Position numbers and translations under genes: made by a program | Notes under the pieces: model-generated | The model's database searches: none | What the model was told of the DNA's origin: nothing | Seen by the model: only the letters and a program-made list of their open reading frames with translations | Part shown: positions 47,699 to 59,025 of the stretch, in pieces | Layout of the letters: each line of letters opens with the position of its first letter | Numbering within the stretch: position 1 is the first letter of the stretch | Assembly (NCBI GenBank): GCA_949592205.1 | Contig: CATIUR010000005.1 | Span: 108,063,277 to 108,127,276 of the forward strand | From: Helichrysum umbraculigerum | Taxonomy: Eukaryota > Streptophyta > Magnoliopsida > Asterales > Asteraceae | Length of the DNA stretch: 64,000 nt | Reading direction: 5' to 3'

Positions 47699-49625
47699 TT
47701 AAGCAAATGGGCAGCTTGATGACTCTCCACCAGTGACTGAACCTTCGGTCACGGTGGCACCTGCACCCTTCATTAGACCCGCGAGCAGCTCTCCTCTGTC
47801 GTAGAAGAACTCCACCTTCACAACCTTGAAATCTTCGTCCAACTGTTAAAAAAAATCCATTGTTAAACGTCAATCATCCAAATCATAAAAAATGAGCTGG
47901 GTTGGGTTGGGTCGGGTCCGGCCATGTCTAGCTGCTATCATTTTCTTGTCGTTTCCGTTTTGAAAAAGAAAACAGTATTATTAGGCTCTTAATAAAAATC
48001 CATAGTACGATACTACGATTTGGGAGCTGCAGAATTATTTCTCGTTTGAGGATCAATGTATAAAACATAATCCAAATCGACACATTCGGTATTGACGGAG
48101 TCAAAATTTCTACCTGTAGTTATAACTTTGATACAATACCACTTATAATGGGAGCTGATAAATACAACAAATAACAACAGTTATTCATACACCAAAACTG
48201 TGCTTTGAGTACTTGTACTCTATGCAATAACTGATGTACAGTTGTTGTATGAATCAATTTTATTTGTTGTATTTATCAACTCCCCTTATAATTATTCACT
48301 TTATATTGGAAGAGTAATGCTACATATGCCTAATTACATAGATCTAAAAGTAGACCTAATTATCTGATTGGTTGAATTTTTTCTCTCTCTTAATCTCATC
48401 CAATCAATTTTTCACGTCTACCAATCATATCTTTAGGTATAAATTTAGGTCCACAAGTTTAGGTGTAACAATCATTTTCCGTATTGGAAACTTTTAAAAT
48501 TGTGAATATGATGAGATAAGAATAGTTAGACTAATTATATGTACCTCCATGGTAGATATACCAAACATTTCCACCATTTCTCGGGTAGGTGGTTGACCTT
48601 TGAATGGACCTTCCATGTAACCCCAATGCCTAAACTTATACACAATCACCGGTGGACCACTATAAACTTGTAGAATCTCCACTGCAAAACCACGAGGGAA
48701 TGTAGTGGTGAAGAGTTTGTGAGCCGTGTCTACAGTTTCGTCATTAGGATTATACATTCGTAGATTTTCAGGTAACGAAGTTTGAAGAAACATATTGTAA
48801 CCTCCACCTATATTTGCTACATCTTTCGGTGTCAAAGGTTTTCTACCTGAAAATAATGCGGTCGTATGATATAATTAGTAATTTAATTACATACAAAATT
48901 ATTGTTTCCTGCAATGTGTTAGTTGAACCCGATCGAAGCTAGTTTTTAGTGTGTTTACCATTAACGCTCACTGTCACCCTTGTGACATCAGCAGTTTTAA
49001 AATCTTCGGGAACCATTTTATGGAACATCTCCATCTCCCATGTTTTCACAAGATTTTGAACTTGCTCTTCCAATGAACCTGTGGGCCATATCTTTCGATT
49101 CAAAGTACACACCATATATGCATCAGTAACTTATAAACTATATATTGTAATTATAAAGGAATTTATAAACTTTAGATTATAAGTTTATATCTCTTTAAGG
49201 GGCATGGTTTTATCCCTCAAAATAAGAAACATAATATTACATCATACCCGTCCTAGAATAAGTGTGTACTGCTATACGATTTTAGAAATTGGTAACCATC
49301 AATTTTTAACTAGTCAAATCTCCGTTTTACCCGCACGTTTAGACATGTAGATTTTGTCAAAACGTGTAAGAAAGAGGAAAACTAGTATTAATATACGGTT
49401 CAAGGTAGACATTTATTACGAGACGAATTAAAATAAAAGCCTAGCTAGAAGGTCATTTATTTTAAAACTGGTAGGAGGGAGTACCTTGGTTCTGCCTTCT
49501 TCAAAAAGTTTATTGACCACATCAAAGTTGGGTGGCACACCCAGCTTCCATGTGGTGTTCTTCTCACCTTCTCCACTCATGAAACATCTGTATTTGTCCA
49601 CATCTGAACCTTTGTATTGTTCCAT
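47699..49625 (-). CDS. Pathogen-related protein (SnoaL/NTF2-like fold family), four exons
   Basis: Exons (minus): 49485-49625, 48959-49091, 48545-48846, 47699-47842, with GT-AG introns at every junction, giving 239 residues and TAA. Matching blocks to the plant pathogen-related protein family: KYRCFMSGEGEKNTTWKLG, VPPNFDVVNKLFEEGRTK, LVKTWEMEMFHKMVPEDF, FPRGFAVEILQVYSGPP, then FKFRHWGYMEGPFKGQPP. The biochemical role of the family is unclear; homologues are induced by pathogens. I chose ATG 49625 (MEQYKGSDVDKYRCF) over the upstream in-frame ATG 49661 because a TATA box lies at 49675-49683, only 14 bases from the upstream ATG. The 239 aa length also fits the family. Intron 3 carries MITEs. It appears intact; expression is untested. 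Confidence 0.92.
48150..48284. mobile_element. hAT-type MITE in intron 3 of the pathogen-related gene (135 bp)
   Basis: Inverted ends GGGAGCTGATAAATACAAC and GTTGTATTTATCAACTCCC, flanked by the perfect 8 bp duplication CTTATAAT (48142-48149, 48285-48292), which is typical of hAT elements. Confidence 0.9.
48312..48478. mobile_element. Probable second MITE in the same intron
   Basis: The left part (aatgctacatatgcctaa, later agacctaattatctgattgg) pairs imperfectly with the complement of the right part (aatgattgttacacctaa, accTAAagatatgattgg). Boundaries and superfamily are uncertain. Confidence 0.45.
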
Positions 49626-49674
49626 TTCTTGTTGTGCTTTTCTAATTGATGAAAGAATCATGTGTTGTTAACTA

Positions 49675-49683
49675 CTTATATAG
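49675..49683 (-). promoter_or_regulatory. TATA box of the pathogen-related gene
   Basis: CTATATAAG on the minus strand, 50 bases upstream of the chosen start codon. Transcription would be expected to begin near 49645-49650, downstream of the alternative ATG at 49661. Confidence 0.65.
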
Positions 49684-49817
49684 GAAAGTGGGGGCTAAGG
49701 GTTGGTAAAGTCGTAAAGAGGTCAAATACAGGCATGGTCAACAATCCATCGCTTGAAAATTAGAAAATTGTACTTTCTTCTTCGCTCCATACTGATCGTA
49801 CATGAATAAAAAAAAAA

Positions 49818-50122
49818 AATTAGTATCCAGAAATGCATCTAACTTGTACCTGATGTCTATTATGTGAACCAAACTTACGTTTGCTATTTATAATGAATCA
49901 AACTTTCAAAAGGTGTGTTTTAATTACTGTATTTTGGTGACGTTTTGATAATGTGTCAAACTCTCCGAAAGTTACGTGACACCTTAAACGAGCAACAAAC
50001 CGGCAAAATACATTGAAACACCATTTTTGAATATCAGATGCATCAAAAATATCAAACGTTAGTATATAGGGTACACATAATAGACATCGAGTACAAATTA
50101 GATGCATTTTCAGAAACTAACC
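49818..50122. mobile_element. MITE with terminal inverted repeats upstream of the pathogen-related gene
   Basis: Left arm (aaatgcatctaacttgtacc, then gatgtctattatgtgaacc) is inverted at the right end (ggtacacataatagacatcg, then gtacaaattagatgcatttt). About 45 bp of each arm is clearly paired. The target duplication is unclear because of poly-A flanks. Confidence 0.7.
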
Positions 50123-50174
50123 ACTTAAAAAATACACAGTTTGAAGCAATTGCATTCACTTTTATGTTACCAAC

Positions 50175-50502
50175 AAAATTTTAGAGTCAATAGCATGGTT
50201 CGCCTATGTGATTTACACAAAATTGCACCGTAAATTCTTATACTTCATTTTTTGCACTAACAGTCCAAAATTTGTTACGCGGTTGATCCGTTCTCCAACT
50301 AAAATGACTACCATACTCTTAATGTCATAGTTTTTTGTATAGATTTAAGTGAGGGTAACTTAGTCATTTTAGTTGAAGGAGAAACCAACCGCACAACATC
50401 TTTCATGTTTTTGGAATGCCAGTTCAAAAAGTAAAATATAGGAACTTACGATGCAATGTTGTGTAAATCACAAGGACAAACTATGCAATTAACTCAAAAT
50501 TT
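50175..50502. mobile_element. Long-TIR MITE, abutted by a Stowaway
   Basis: Left arm from aaaattttagagtcaatagc pairs with the right arm ending gcaattaactcaaaatttt over about 130 bp at moderate identity (for example ctccaactaaaatgac against gtcattttagttgaagga). Probably Mutator-type; the duplication is obscured by the following Stowaway. Confidence 0.65.
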
Positions 50503-50504
50503 TA

Positions 50505-50754
50505 CTCCCTCCGTCCCAATTCTATTGTCCCCAGACAAAAAACACGCAGTTTAAGAAAATATAATCATCTCTCTTACTTTTTGGTAAGATGACAGTTTTA
50601 CCCTCTACTTTTTACCTACTTTTTTGTCTTATATATGTACACTAGGGATAAAAAAGAACTTTATCACCTTATTCTTATCTATTTATGGAAGTGGACAATT
50701 AATTTGGTACAGCCCAAAATGAAATAGTGGACAATAGATTAGGGACGGAGGGAG
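50505..50754. mobile_element. Stowaway MITE (250 bp)
   Basis: CTCCCTCCGTCCCAATTCTA at the left end and its counterpart GGGACGGAGGGAG at the right, with TA at 50503-50504 and 50755-50756. Close relative at 52418-52670. A shorter Stowaway-like scrap follows to about 50830. Confidence 0.88.
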
Positions 50755-50879
50755 TATTATCTTTAACGGATAATATAGATGGACAATTAACCCGAGACAT
50801 GTGGGACAGTAATTAGGGATAGCGGGAGTAGCAAAAATGGACCATAATACTTTGTTTGAAACCTCAACTTTGTATTAAA

Positions 50880-51460
50880 CTCATTGACTAAGGCTCAAAT
50901 CATTGAGTAAGATTCAAATGAATACAGCAACTTTTAGTGAAAATGAAGTAACCAATAAGAATGACCTATATGTCACTAAACCCACTTTCCCCGCATTTTT
51001 ATAAACTAAATAGCTCCCAAATGGTAAGTCGAAAAATCACAAAAATTGTATCATAAAAATCAGCATTTTATTCTCTTCGATTAGAGATGTTACAAGGTAT
51101 ACTTTCGACGAACTTTTTTTTTTCGTTTTTTGGTTGGTATTGAAAACGAGTAACACATGTGTTACCAGCTTGTAACACATGTGATACCGACGAGTAACAC
51201 ATGTGATACTAATTTTGTACAATTTGTAAAACCAAAAAAAAAAAAGTTGTCAAAAGTATACCTTATGAGACGACAAATCGAAGAGAAAAAAATGTTGATT
51301 TTTATATTGCAATTTTTATGACTTTTCGACTTGCCGTTTGGGAGATATTTAAATTTAAAAAACGTGAGAGAAAGTGAATTTTGTAACACATGATATGTTC
51401 TTATCGGTTCCTCCATTCTCACAAAAAATTCTATTATCATTTGAACCATACTCTAAAGTC
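50880..51460. repeat. Foldback element with ~270 bp arms
   Basis: Left arm 50880-51130 and right arm 51215-51460 are inverted copies at roughly 75-80% identity by eye (landmarks: gattcaaatg, gaagtaaccaataagaa, cactttc, gctcccaaatggtaagtcga, ttctcttcgatt, aaggtatacttt). The short spacer holds three direct copies of GTAACACATGTG(A/T)TACC. No duplication identified. ORFs inside are incidental. Confidence 0.75.
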
Positions 51461-51464
51461 ATTA

Positions 51465-51661
51465 CACCCTCCATCCTAAAATTATAGTACACCTTTCATT
51501 TTCTGAATGTCCCAAAATAATTGTCCACTTTTCATCTCAACCAATAGGAGGAGACTTTAGTGGGTGAAGATTCTATTTAATTGGTTGAAAGGTGTTGTGG
51601 TCCCACTTTTATTAAACTGTGTATTTTTTGTTGGTGGACAATAATTTTGGGACGGAGGAAG
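51465..51661. mobile_element. Stowaway MITE (197 bp)
   Basis: Ends CACCCTCCATCCTAAAATTA and AATTTTGGGACGGAGGAAG, with TA on both sides (51463-51464, 51662-51663). Confidence 0.82.
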
Positions 51662-51663
51662 TA

Positions 51664-52417
51664 TTAGATAAGAAATTTAATATTAATTTAATAATAACTC
51701 TAGCTAGCAAATATTCAAAATTTAATTTTTTTAATCATATACCTAGTAATAATGTTTGTAACGTTGAAATTTGAATTAATATCTCAACTGAAATGTTTCT
51801 TGCAAGAATTTGAAGTATCTAAATCGACAAATTCTTGAATTTACATGATTGTTCATTTGCATCATGTACATCATCAGCTTAACTTTAAACCTCTTAATTA
51901 TGATAGCAAAATGTTTCACGACACTGCAAAATTGAAATATCAAATTGTGAAGTTTAGCCGCCGTGCATGTCCCTGCTACCGAAATACTCTCCCGATCTAA
52001 CTGTGAGATTTAGAAACATGGATGACAAAATATTTGAAATTTAGAAAGTAACTTCCCAACCCACAACTTCGGTTGTCTTCGGTTGCTAACCGACAAAGAG
52101 TGACAAAGTGACGGGGATGGCACCACCTGTCACTTGTCCGTCGGTTTTCTTCTCGTCGCCAAACCGAAGTGAAAGGTAAATGGTCGGTTGCCTTTTTTCT
52201 TTTCTTTTTTTAATTTTGTATGTATAAAATGAAAGGTAAATTGGTAAATGCGGGACCCAAAAATTAAAGTGACGGAGCAGGGATGAGAGTGGTCAGTCAG
52301 TTTCAGTCAGTTTTCTGAAAAAGCTTACGTGGCGCTGACGTAGCTCCGTCAGTTTCAGTCAGTTGATTTTTGGGTTGGAAATGGCATAAGGCATTATACA
52401 TTGAATGACTTATCATA
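51664..52417. other. Intergenic stretch without recognised feature
   Basis: AT-rich at first, then a less AT-rich part (about 52060-52380) with repeated CAGTCAGTTTCAGTCAGTT and near-palindromic ttcggttgtcttcggttgc. I see no gene, though a decayed MITE is possible at 52040-52380. Confidence 0.4.
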
Positions 52418-52670
52418 CTCCCTCCGTCCCAATTTTATTGTCACCAGACAAAAAGACACGCAGTTTAAGAAAATATAACAATCTCTCTCTTACTTTTTGA
52501 TAAAATGACAGTTTTACCCTCTACTTTTTACCTATTTTTTTGTCTTATATATATACACTAGGGGTAAAAAAGAACTTTATTTCCTTAAACTTTCTATTTA
52601 TGGAAGTGGACAATTAATTTGGTACACCTCAAAATGGAAATAATGGACAATAGAAATAGAACGGATGGAG
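52418..52670. mobile_element. Stowaway MITE (253 bp)
   Basis: CTCCCTCCGTCCCAATTTTA to ACGGATGGAG, TA on both sides; same family as 50505-50754. Confidence 0.87.
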
Positions 52671-52818
52671 TATTATTGACTGGCCAATTACACATACTTA
52701 ATTCTACAGTAAAGTGTAAGAATCAAGTACTTTGTTCAAGTAGTTAAAATATTCATTTTATTAAACTTTGTATATAAAAGTAATGCAGTACTGATGGCTA
52801 AGTATATTTTAATAATTC

Positions 52819-53010
52819 TTCCGTTTCACCTTAAGTGTCCACATTACTATTTTTGGTTATCCTAAATAAGTGTTCATTTTCATGTTTTAACTAATCGAAA
52901 TAGACTTTAGTGAGTAGATATGTTATTTGACTGGTTAAAAGTGTAGTTAGTGAAAAATCCTAAAACTATGTGCAAAGTTAAAGTGGACACTTTGACTGAG
53001 ACGGGGCAGT
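52819..53010. mobile_element. Degenerate Stowaway MITE
   Basis: Aligns with 46929-47124 (shared tagactttagtgagtagata, then gtggacactttga), but the ends have drifted (cttccgtttcacc, gagacggggcag). Confidence 0.75.
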
Positions 53011-53212
53011 CAAAATAAAAAAACCCTAGTTAGTCTGCTGCTATTAATTAGTGGGTGCATGTTCCTCCAATTGAATTGTAGATCCGAAGTTTACGCAATT
53101 AATTTAGTAGATTCTTGCATCCGACATGCATCCGACACTCTTGTACATAATTATCCCTTATATTCAAATAGTTTAGTAAAACACCAATTTATTATGATAC
53201 TAGTTTTATGAC

Positions 53213-53226
53213 CCGTAAAAACACGG
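53213..53226 (-). terminator. Helitron 3' terminal hairpin
   Basis: Short stem CCGT/ACGG with a six-base loop about nine bases before the CTAG end; it marks the end of rolling-circle transfer. Confidence 0.75.
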
Positions 53227-54756
53227 ATTTGACAAAGAATAAAATTATAAAATAACGTAAATTAATATCATTCCAAGTATTAAATATGAAGTATAGTATT
53301 AAAAGAAGATATAAGTGTGTAAAATATATGATTAAATGATGTAAAAAATAGATCTGGAAACAAATATTGGTGCAAATGTTTCCAAACTTCGTACTTCCAC
53401 CTAAATTTTTTGCTTTTGAACTCAACTAACAAATACTCCATATATAATCGCTTTATGCTTTGTCTTTTTCTCTCACAATAATCAATTATAATATATAATA
53501 AATGCCTTTGAATTTATGTATAGAGAATATGTCTTTTTAATGAAACTGAAAATACATTTTGAAAAAAATAATAATTCAAAAGTCAAACAACTTATTGTAA
53601 TCAAAAGTAAAATGGATGCATTAGGCTCAGGTTGCATAATGTATTTTATAAACAATGTGGAGTGCAAACTGCATTCAAATACTTGCAAAATGCCAAAGTA
53701 CCCATGTTCAAAACATAACATGATCTTCCAGGAACACATGAAACAATTAGATACATTCATACATATATGCTTAGGATAAGACAGATGTGTGGATGGGTTA
53801 ACCTGACCATACCAAAAATAAAAAACAATTGACCAAGGACCTATCAAAATACATACATGATCCTGGTAATTGCCCAAGGACCTATCGAAATGCATACATG
53901 ATCCTAGTAACAAATAATGATCTGCATATTGTTTACACATTCAATTTTCTTTGCTTGTAGCATACATAAAACATGCACTTATCATTGGAGTACCATGTAA
54001 ACAGCCATACTAAACCCAAACAGAATCACATTAGTAATACAACACTCATGCACTCTATTATGTATGTACAATCCAAAACAAAACCACACATCAATACATG
54101 ATGCTCAAAGTAGTAGCTCAAGATAGCAGCTTCATATGTCCATTTTTCGATTTTCGCATAATTAACTGTTATGACATGCATCTTCCGATCTGACCCATAT
54201 TGACACCCATTCATCCCGCATCCCATTTTTACAGCTTCACATATTAATTGTAACGCCCAGCCTCTTACTGACCCATTTTGACACCGACTCAAAACTCAAT
54301 TCATTGTTCCACCTTCACCTATCAAACATTGACATATTCAATTTCAAATCCTAAAAATTTTTTTTTAAAAAAAGAAAAGGTTATAGCTCATATGACTAAT
54401 AGCACTTAGTAGGAAAAGTAAACATTTGATGTAAACATTTCTTCCATACCCGATTACACGTACAGCAGTTTTACTTATGTTGCATCCCTTAATATGTTTT
54501 TAGCTTCCCTAACATGGTGACTATTCAGAAATATTAAAGTTTTTATTTTTCAGTTCACATATTAGCAATTTAAGCATTTAATTAAAAACATGATGGTCAC
54601 GGAAAATTATTCATTTTAAGTCTCAAACTTATCATTTCACAAAACCTAATCTCAACGCAAGTTTAGTAATCTCAAAATGGAGGTGGGTGTAACAGAAATT
54701 CTACCATTTAAGTGATTTGGATGGTACCTTTACTGAAAGGTCATTGACATTTTACA

Positions 54757-54827
54757 GTGTCATCAGAAGCAATATGCTTATATGAGGATGGATCCCATTC
54801 AGTAACGTCGATGCTTGTTGTAACCAT
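54757..54827 (-). pseudogene. Starch synthase exon fragment
   Basis: After an acceptor gatgcag at 54828 the minus strand reads SIDVTEWDPSSYKHIAS. This resembles the (N)GIDVTEWDPSSDKHI block of plant soluble starch synthase I, an ADP-glucose glucosyltransferase of the plastid. Downstream the family sequence is lost (a stop follows within ten residues). Only this exon is recognisable, so it is a captured fragment rather than a gene. Confidence 0.65.
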
Positions 54828-54977
54828 CTGCATCACCATATCATTAAAGTAAAATGAGCATAAGTTAGCACAATAAACTGCATACCAAAATAACCAATCA
54901 GACTGCAGACAAAATAAGTATAGACACATGAATTCTGGCCTTGGCTATAAGATCAGTTGCACACTTGCACGATTACA

Positions 54978-55091
54978 TCAGCTACTCTTGCTTCTTTGGT
55001 ACCCATCCAAAAGCCAACCCTTTTCAGCAGAACCTGATTGCGATAAACGATCCTTCATCTACTGTATATCCATTAAAGAAGATATCATTAC
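54978..55091 (-). pseudogene. Plastid adenylate kinase exon fragment
   Basis: After an acceptor ttttgtag (55099-55092) the minus strand encodes MKDRLSQSGSAEKGWLLDGY, then QRS. This corresponds to the MVKDRLSQ...KGWLLDGYPRS block (lid-proximal, with the conserved LDGYPR motif) of plant chloroplast adenylate kinase, which interconverts ATP, AMP and ADP. A stop precedes the Met and another follows QRSKSS; the motif proline is Gln. One exon only. Confidence 0.7.
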
Positions 55092-55253
55092 CTACAAAAG
55101 ATAAAAAAAAATTTAAAGAATTTTATGAACAGCAACCTAATCATAACTACACAGATAATACATGGAAGTATGAATAAAGAAAAGAACGAAAAGAAATTGG
55201 TCATGATTCCTTGAGAAAGCTTACCGAAAAACATTGTTAGGGACATGGTGTAA

Positions 55254-57826
55254 TGATGCGTCCCGAAACGGTCGTTCGGGAAGCGGGACACACCAGTGGG
55301 TTATTTTAAATTTATAGAGCTGGGGAAATCCTAAGCTAATACTACTTTCAGCCCTAATTAGGTTACTAGGGTAGTAAGTGGTATGTTCACTCAGGTGTCG
55401 TTCTTACACTACAACGGGCATGGGATCTTAGGCGTTTTAATTATCTTTTGTAATCTATCTAGGGTTTAACTAAAGTTTTGATTTGGTTTGGTTTTATAAC
55501 TAATCTATTAAAATAAATGCAGGAAAGTAAAAGATGTTTGTACGGAGGCTCAGAGAACAGTGGATAAGAGAGTGTTTACTATGATGCCGGTATATGCTTT
55601 GAATTAGTAGTTATGGGTATTAAAGCCACTAATTATGATGATTAATCCGTTGAGTAACCAGGAACTTAAATTAACACGAAGTATTATACCTACGGCAGTT
55701 CCTTAGCTTTTCCCACGTATTTAAACGCTATACGAAGTACTGTGCCGTTTTATGGTTTTTCCTTAGCATTGATTCAAACTGCCAGTTTGCTCATTGGATA
55801 CCCTATATTATTAATGATGTATAATTACGATCCTATCAAATATCTAACGTAAAGGTCTCTACAATTAGATAAATAATATGTCACATGGATAGCAATTATA
55901 TAGTGTCAGATACACCTGAAGTTCTCCCAAATGTACTGATCAATTCAATCAACAGTTATTCTCTAATCCTATTCCCCAATCTCTGACAAATGTGTGTCGG
56001 TATCATGGCACGAATTGTTGAATAAACAATAATGTGAACAGGAGTTACCCTACGGAATAGGTTGGATTAACTTGTCTGACGGTCAATTGAATTGTTAATC
56101 ATTAATCATATAAATCACCTTAACTATTACATGCATATCATTCTACTGTATAAACATTAACTTATATCTGAAAACCCTAATCATGCAGTTACATATAGTA
56201 ATCGGAGGTTCAGTTCTAGCATGCAGCATTCCTAAGGCAACAATCAAACAAGAACATGCAATAGAAAGGCACACAGATAACTATTCCTATTTCATACCAT
56301 TTCACATAACCAGATGATCCGATCATAAATATCCCGAAAGGTCTCTCAAAGATATTTAATATATGAGCTTGAATCTAACCTATCTCTAATCCTATGATCC
56401 GTATCTCTTATGATATAGTTTCAATCTAGAGAATACAGCCATGTCGAGTTCAAATGCTTCATCATACATAGAATAGGTAGAGTACGTACCACTAATAACT
56501 GGCCAGATTTTAGCAGGAAGTTTCTAACCACAGCATAAGTTGGATAGGTAAACAATTGAGATTCAATTCATAAATTAAGATACAGTTTAATATTCACACA
56601 GACAGAGTAACAGCATGTTTACAATTGGGATCATTATTTCCACAACGGATTGTGCCCACGACTTTCATAGCTTCCACGTTCCGTACTACACACATTCGTG
56701 ATGATTCCGGCGCTATACAAATGAAAGCCGTATAACGTTACCTCCGTTGTTTCATAATGGTATCATCCCAATTGCATATTAAATCATAACTACTTAAGCA
56801 TAACCATTATCATAGCAAACACAGATTTGTCCAGCCTAGCATGGCATCTCTAGTAAGCAATACAACGTAAACATAATATAAGCAAATCATATTTACGAAA
56901 TAAAGAAAAGAGATATAAATATAACCTGAATAAGTATTACAGACAAATCCTCGTGACCCAAAGTCTCGGAGTAACTCCGTACAGACGCTACAACTACCGC
57001 TACGCTAACTAGCTACTCTTTCTATTTCTCCTCTAACTCCTAAGAGTAGTGCTAGAGAGAGAAAGTAGAGAGAGAGAGAGAGTGTGTGAGAGAGAAAGTG
57101 AAAATTCTATGAAGAATTGGTGTATGGAATGAGGTGAATGAGGCCACTATTTATAGGCAAGCCATGGATCCAAGAGTACAAGTCCACAAGCACACGTACA
57201 AGCCAACGAAGCAAAAACGAGGCCGTGTGAGACCAAAACAGGCCGTGTACGGCCCTGTAGAGGCCGTGTACGGCTCTATGGAGGCCGTGTACGGCCCTGT
57301 GGTGGCCGTGTGCTTGGCCGTGTGATTTTTCTGACTTTTCTCTCAACTTCGGAAGGCCGTATCTTCTTCGTTTCGCGTTCGATTGACTTGATTCTTTCGC
57401 CTACGGCTTCGTAATTCCGTTACGCTTCTAATGATGCCAATTTGGTAGAAATTGGATGTGTGGGGCCCGGGCGTGTCCAGAATATGTTTTGTAGCTTTCG
57501 GCTGCGCTGTAACTTGCATAACTTTTTCATCCTTGATCCGTTTTGAGCAATCCTTATATCCACGTTCTCGTAATCTCCATAGCTACAAAATAAGGTAAAT
57601 GTGAGGTCTTGGTATGGAGTTTACAGTATATTTAGGGTTTGGCTCAATTTGGTGCCTATTTCAGTGTATTTTCAGCACTTTTGGTATAGTTTTGGAAAGT
57701 CCGTCAAATTTTCACCTTTATAACAAAATATGATAAATAATGATGTTTTAAGGATGTTTTTGTTATAAAAGGCCTATATATGGGGTCAATAATGTAGGTA
57801 AAAACGTGACTTTTTATGCTACATCA
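55254..57826 (-). mobile_element. Solo LTR, Athila/Tat-like (2573 bp)
   Basis: Minus strand TGATGTAGCATAAAAAG to GGGACGCATCA, flanked by TGTAA at 55249-55253 and 57827-57831. It resembles LTRs A-C in layout. TATA box (CCTATAAATAG, minus) at about 57152-57162. Upstream of it, at about 57218-57325, are five GGCCGTGTACGGCC-type units. A (GA)n run is near 57060-57100. Confidence 0.9.
57218..57325 (-). repeat. GGCCGTGTACGGCC repeat array upstream of LTR TATA box
   Basis: Tandem units of about 20-21 bp, each containing the near-palindrome GGCCGTGTACGGCC. The start of the array is about 55 bp from the TATA box. Confidence 0.85.
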
Positions 57827-58275
57827 TGTAACCCTTCACCAACTTATGTTATTTCAAGCATGTACATACAGTTTTATTGTTACCATAAGATTCCCATAAA
57901 TTGGATCATTATCAGATCTTTAATGCGTAATCATTATCATAAAAATACTTATTTCTTTAGAACTAAAAAAGGAATTATCAATATAGCATGTCTTTCTAAA
58001 AACTCGGTTGTAGGTTTAAGACAACTTTATGCATAACATGACAGCAAGCTAATGACATATACTATATATGCCATTGAAAACGAAGCAGTTTTATGCAATG
58101 TGGTAAAGATCTATGTAAACCAACATTAAAAATTACATACCCAAAAATCGAATGTAAAAGTGGCGTTCTGATCAAATAACATTCATAGAGATAACAATAA
58201 AATAAGTAAGGAATCTCATCTATAATTAAAAGAGTTATATAGAAAATGTATTATGAAATTATTGTAGATACTTAC

Positions 58276-58331
58276 ATGAAGGTTAAGCAATGATAAAACC
58301 TTCTCAAACCATCAGGGCCCTTTCTAATGGG
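58276..58331 (-). pseudogene. Possible exon fragment, unidentified
   Basis: The minus strand reads PFPIRKGPDGLRRFYHCLTF and then a good donor site (AT|GTAAGT at 58275). It looks exon-like, but I cannot assign a family. It lies inside the Helitron on the same strand as the other captured pieces. Confidence 0.35.
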
Positions 58332-58926
58332 GAATGGTAGATGTTGTATACTCAAAAACCACGGAAAAGAAATATTTAGTGAAATAACAGTAGGTGAAGG
58401 TAAAATACTACTTGTATTGAGCCATCAGAAAAATAGGAGATACTTTAGTAACGTACTGTCACCCATAGCACAAATGGCATTTAGCTTTGTTTTAAAGATA
58501 ACAACTTTGACCCATTTAGTGAAGAACAGGTCAAACTGTATATAACATGTGAAATCTACAACTCAACTAACAATCAAAACCTACGGCAGAAAAATAGCAC
58601 ACAATACCGACTCGCTCATAACAGCAGAACCAAATCAAAATAACAGAGCAACTTTATGACAATATATCCTGTAAAATGTCACCATACTAAATTTATGACA
58701 TATATTCTGTAAAACGTCAAAATAGCATAACCAAATCAAAACATATATCCTGTAAAATGTCACCAGACTAATATTTTTATGACATTGTATAGGGTCAAAT
58801 GGGTCACACAGAACACAAATTTATGTTGCTGTTACTTCACGTCATGCTATCTTTTCACATTATGACAGTTCAAACTGAGCATACTTGAAGCAGACAAAAG
58901 AAATGAACCAAAAATATACACAATAA

Positions 58927-58975
58927 CCTTGAATACTTGTTTCTCTTGGGCATTTCATCGAACACTTGTTGTGCG
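58927..58975 (-). pseudogene. Possible pentatricopeptide repeat fragment
   Basis: The minus strand reads AQQVFDEMPKRNKYSR, a close match to the helix-turn-helix consensus of plant PPR proteins (organelle RNA-binding). Only about 16 codons are visible, preceded by a stop. It is short enough that chance or another family cannot be excluded. Confidence 0.4.
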
Positions 58976-59025
58976 CTTTGTCAAAAACCCATTCCAAACC
59001 TATAACAATAATATACACGAAAATG

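Noticed and set aside
53516..53940. Overlapping ORFs on both strands near the Helitron 3' end
   Set aside because: AT-rich, no domain, and both strands open equally.
57134..57325. 63-codon ORF across GGCCGTG repeats
   Set aside because: Frame created by the tandem repeat in the solo LTR.
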